From JAUXEH01 sp965602945 (GTDB lineage Bacteria > Acidobacteriota > Aminicenantia > Aminicenantales > Aminicenantaceae): DNA of 16,765 nucleotides. A program made the position numbers and the translations under genes. Shown piece by piece: positions 14,698 through 16,765 of this stretch. The stretch covers positions 1-16,765 of the forward strand of contig CBFDBC010000058.1 of assembly GCA_965602945.1 (NCBI GenBank). The letters run 5' to 3'. A model generated the notes under the pieces. It was not told the origin of the DNA and made no database searches. It saw only the letters and a list, made by a program, of their open reading frames with translations. How positions within the stretch are numbered: position 1 is the first letter of the stretch; each line of letters starts with the position of its first letter.

Positions 14698-14973
14698 TCA
14701 CTTGCCGGACCGGGAGATAAGATTCAGGAGCGCTACAAACAGGGCCGCCCCCAATATGGCCCACAGGACCGGGAAGGGATTGTCTCCGAAACGGATCCAG
14801 GGGAAAAGCGGGAGCTCCAGCTGGCGGGCGATGAAGGTGCCGATCAGGGCTCCGATAAAGCCCAGCACGATGGAGGTCAGGCAGCCCATCCCCCTGCGGC
14901 CGGCGATCCGCGCACCCAGGGCTCCACTGATGGAGGCGATGAGGAGAAGAAAAAGCAAACCGAATAGGCTCAT
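14698..14973 (-). CDS. GlsB/YeaQ/YmgE-family small membrane protein
   Basis: A 91-residue, Gly-rich integral membrane protein of the transglycosylase-associated (GlsB/YeaQ/YmgE) family, often stress-induced but of unclear biochemical role. Three hydrophobic segments are visible (about 2-20, 28-48 and 66-86); segment 2, CLTSIVLGFIGALIGTFIA (31-49), carries the family's glycine pattern. The ATG at 14973 has GAGG about 7 bases upstream. It is the first gene of the minus-strand run and stops 1 base before the reductive-dehalogenase-like gene, implying co-transcription. Whether the two proteins interact in the membrane is not known. Confidence 0.75.
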   Translation of the reverse strand: MSLFGLLFLLLIASISGALGARIAGRRGMGCLTSIVLGFIGALIGTFIARQLELPLFPWIRFGDNPFPVLWAILGAALFVALLNLISRSGK

Positions 14974-14990
14974 GTCCGACCTCGGGAATA

Positions 14991-15019
14991 ATCTTCCCTC
15001 ATCACTCCTGTTTTGTCAA
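14991..15019 (-). promoter_or_regulatory. Candidate promoter for the glsB-like/reductive dehalogenase genes
   Basis: A consensus TTGACA lies at 15019-15014 on the minus strand. At 17 bases spacing the -10 position reads GAAGAT (14996-14991, 3/6), so the core is lopsided. Transcription from here would reach the ATG at 14973 after a short leader of roughly 10-15 bases. Confidence 0.3.
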
Positions 15020-15082
15020 TCGTATCGGCAGCCATGAACCTCGGATTACGGGCGGCATGAACTGTGAGGGGGAGGCCGCTGA

Positions 15083-16282
15083 ATGCAGCTTTCTGTGGAA
15101 CCCGTGGGGAGTATCCTTGTGGGGGCGGTAGGAAGGAGCTATAGTAAGGAGATGGACCTCATACCCTACTTCAGATCGCATCGGGCCCAAATGATCGCCA
15201 CACTGCGGGAGCTCGTAAGCCTTGAATCTCCCTCGCCGGATAAAAGGGCTGTCGATGCCTGCTCGGGTTTCCTGATCGAGGGCCTCAAAAAGCTGGGGAC
15301 TCGAGTCACCACACTCCCCCAGGAGGAAATCGGCGACCTTTTCCTGGCTGAGTATCCCTGCAGGCAGCCCTCGCACACAGGGGACCGCACGCTCATCCTG
15401 GTCCACGCGGATACGGTCTGGCCCGTCGGCACACTGGGACGTATGCCTTTCTCCGTCAAGAGAGACACGGCCAACGGGCCCGGAGTACTGGACATGAAAT
15501 CCGGGCTGGTGATGGTCCTCTACGCATGGAAGGCCCTACGGGAGCTCGAGCTCGAGCCGGCACGTCCTGCCGCCATTTTCATCAACTCGAGCGAAGAGGT
15601 GGGCAGCACCGCCGCCGATAAGGCGATCCGGGAGGCGGCCCTGGACTCGGCCAGGGTCTTGTGTCTGGAGCCTGCCCTGGCCGGCGGGGCGCTCAAACTG
15701 AGGCGCAAGGGACGGCTGGTCGTACGGCTCGAAGCGGCGGGGAGCACGGCTCACGCTGGGAATCCGGAGCTGGGTGTGAGCGCCGTCGACGAGCTGACAG
15801 CACAGCTGCGAGCGATCCACCGGTTGAGGTCACGCAGTCTCACCATAAATACCGGACTCATCCAGGGCGGGCATGCGGTGAACGCCGTCGCTGAACATGC
15901 ATGGGCCCTCCTGGACATCCGCTTCTGGACACCGGCCCAGGAACACAGGATCAGGGACTATATACGCACAGCGGAGGCGGTGCACCCGAGTGCCCGTTTA
16001 TGCTGGCGGGAGGAACGTCAGGCTCCGCCCATGGAACACACACCCGCCTCGGCACGCCTCCTGACTCGTATACGCAAGATCGCCGGAAGCATGGGGATGA
16101 GCCTGCCGGCGGGCAGGACAGGCGGTGGTTCAGACGCCTCCCTGGCCGCACACCTGGGGATTCCCACCATCGACGGCCTCGGCCCTGAGGGAGGTGGTAT
16201 CCACGCAAAAGACGAGCATGTCCTGCTCCCTTCGCTCATTGAGCGCACAGCACTGCTTACACGTCTCCTCCTCGAGCTGTGA
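15083..16282 (+). CDS. M20-family metallopeptidase (glutamate carboxypeptidase-like)
   Basis: A 399-residue di-zinc exopeptidase resembling carboxypeptidase G2/ArgE/DapE relatives. Metal and catalytic residues are in order: VHADTVWPVGT (108-118; His108, Asp110), GPGVLDMKSG (132-141; bridging Asp137), SSEEVGS (169-175; catalytic Glu171 with ligand Glu172), the LEPAL ligand Glu196, and a C-terminal HAKDEHV His. STAHAGNP (221-228) contains the dimerisation-domain His and GGGSDASL is also present. The ATG at 15083 has GGGGGAGG 7 bases upstream, but family similarity starts near residue 28 and an ATG at 15152 (residue 24) follows AAGGAG with almost no spacing, so the true start is open. No signal peptide is obvious. 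Likely roles are C-terminal amino-acid removal or N-deacylation; the substrate is not determinable. Confidence 0.83.
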   Translation: MQLSVEPVGSILVGAVGRSYSKEMDLIPYFRSHRAQMIATLRELVSLESPSPDKRAVDACSGFLIEGLKKLGTRVTTLPQEEIGDLFLAEYPCRQPSHTGDRTLILVHADTVWPVGTLGRMPFSVKRDTANGPGVLDMKSGLVMVLYAWKALRELELEPARPAAIFINSSEEVGSTAADKAIREAALDSARVLCLEPALAGGALKLRRKGRLVVRLEAAGSTAHAGNPELGVSAVDELTAQLRAIHRLRSRSLTINTGLIQGGHAVNAVAEHAWALLDIRFWTPAQEHRIRDYIRTAEAVHPSARLCWREERQAPPMEHTPASARLLTRIRKIAGSMGMSLPAGRTGGGSDASLAAHLGIPTIDGLGPEGGGIHAKDEHVLLPSLIERTALLTRLLLEL

Positions 16283-16330
16283 AACAGTGGTCTTCTCCCT
16301 TTTTCGCTTTCTTGGAAACAGGATTCGTAC

Positions 16331-16336
16331 TATAAT
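16331..16336 (+). promoter_or_regulatory. Candidate -10 element (TATAAT) for the right-edge aminotransferase
   Basis: A perfect TATAAT lies in the 81-base gap after the M20 gene, 27 bases before the ATG at 16364. The 17-base -35 position reads TTTCTT, a weak match. No hairpin terminator is visible in this gap. Confidence 0.35.
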
Positions 16337-16363
16337 ATCAGCTTCAACCAGGATGCCGTGCCG

Positions 16364-16765
16364 ATGATCAAGAAACCTTATCTCCTGTCACCCGGGCCAA
16401 CGCCCGTCCCTCCCGAGGTGCGCCTGGCTGCTTCCCTTCCGCTTATCCATCATCGCGGGCCCGAGTTCTCGGCCTTGTTCACCGAAGTCACAGAGGGATT
16501 GAAGTACATCTTCCAGACTGAACAGGATGTGATCACCCTGACGTCATCTGGCTCCGGTGCCATGGAGGCGGCGGTCGTGAACCTGCTCGATCGGGGGGAC
16601 AAGGTCCTGGTTATGAACGCAGGCAAATTCGGGGACAGGTGGGGAAAGATCTGCCGCGCCTACTCCGTCGAGGTCGAGGAGATCGAGGTTCCCTGGGGCG
16701 CCGAAATCCCCAAGGAGAGACTGGCCGAACAGCTCGCGGCGCACCCGGATACACGGGCTGTTTTT
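16364..16765 (+). CDS. Partial class V aminotransferase (serine/alanine-glyoxylate aminotransferase type), 5' end
   Basis: The first 134 codons of a gene running off the right edge. YLLSPGPTPVPPEV (residues 6-19) is the standard opening of the alanine/serine-glyoxylate aminotransferase group. Then come LIHHRGPEF, TLTSSGSGAMEAAVVNLL with the phosphate-binding SGSGAMEA turn, and VLVMNAGKFGDRW. The catalytic Lys lies beyond the edge. AGGA (16350-16353) serves either the ATG at 16364 or an in-frame GTG at 16358. In many anaerobes this family sits next to serA and acts in serine/glycine metabolism, but the downstream gene is not visible. It is the third class V PLP enzyme in the window, and its opening is clearly unlike those of the two at 10684-13269, so not a recent duplicate. 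Confidence 0.82.
   Translation, partial: MIKKPYLLSPGPTPVPPEVRLAASLPLIHHRGPEFSALFTEVTEGLKYIFQTEQDVITLTSSGSGAMEAAVVNLLDRGDKVLVMNAGKFGDRWGKICRAYSVEVEEIEVPWGAEIPKERLAEQLAAHPDTRAVF

Noticed and set aside
15057..15131. A 24-codon open frame overlapping the M20 start region, followed by GGAAGGAG and the ATG at 15152 (possible leader peptide)
   Set aside because: No run of a regulatory amino acid, no attenuator hairpin and no strong Shine-Dalgarno for the short frame. The arrangement is easily explained by chance; only the uncertainty of the M20 start is kept.

Overview
The window carries tightly packed bacterial genes of fairly high GC content. A lipobox lipoprotein with SPOR and double-psi beta-barrel domains (RlpA type) and a twin-arginine signal on another protein point to a diderm (Gram-negative) bacterium. 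MenG suggests quinone-based respiration, and a corrinoid/iron-sulfur reductive-dehalogenase-type protein and a stand-alone PurO suggest an anaerobe. A Desulfobacterota-like or Acidobacteriota/Aminicenantes-like host is my guess; the sequence does not settle the taxon. I see no tRNA, rRNA, CRISPR, transposase or integrase, and no stretch over 300 bases lacks a gene.

Layout. (1) Left edge, minus strand: purO (IMP cyclohydrolase) overlapping the first codons of a gene that is probably a stand-alone AICAR formyltransferase, i.e. the last two steps of purine synthesis as separate proteins. (2) 951-3129, plus strand: a LOG-family nucleotide hydrolase, an RlpA lipoprotein and a MenG/UbiE methyltransferase. 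(3) 3179-4992, plus strand: an HPr-kinase-like P-loop protein whose stop overlaps the start of a ComA-family phosphosulfolactate synthase. (4) 5006-10634, minus strand: a secreted GH63/MGH1-like glycosidase, then a complete partner-switching module (degenerate receiver fused to a SpoIIE/PP2C phosphatase; RsbW-like kinase; STAS antagonist), then a GT78/GT81-like glycosyltransferase whose start overlaps the STAS stop. (5) 10684-14973, minus strand: a GlsB/YeaQ small membrane protein, a membrane-anchored reductive-dehalogenase-like protein, a Tat-exported class V PLP enzyme and a kynureninase-like PLP enzyme. (6) 15083 to the right edge, plus strand: an M20 peptidase and the start of a third class V aminotransferase.

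How they may work together. The most coherent unit is block 4: a signalling phosphatase, kinase and STAS switch physically coupled to a glycosyltransferase of the family that makes glycerate-linked sugars (compatible solutes), with a GH63-type sugar hydrolase immediately upstream. No sigma factor lies in the window, so the target of the switch is open. Block 3 (kinase-like ATPase plus sulfonate-forming enzyme) and block 5 (atypical reductive dehalogenase plus exported PLP enzyme) are the next most unusual units. All functional links between neighbours are inference from spacing and family knowledge.
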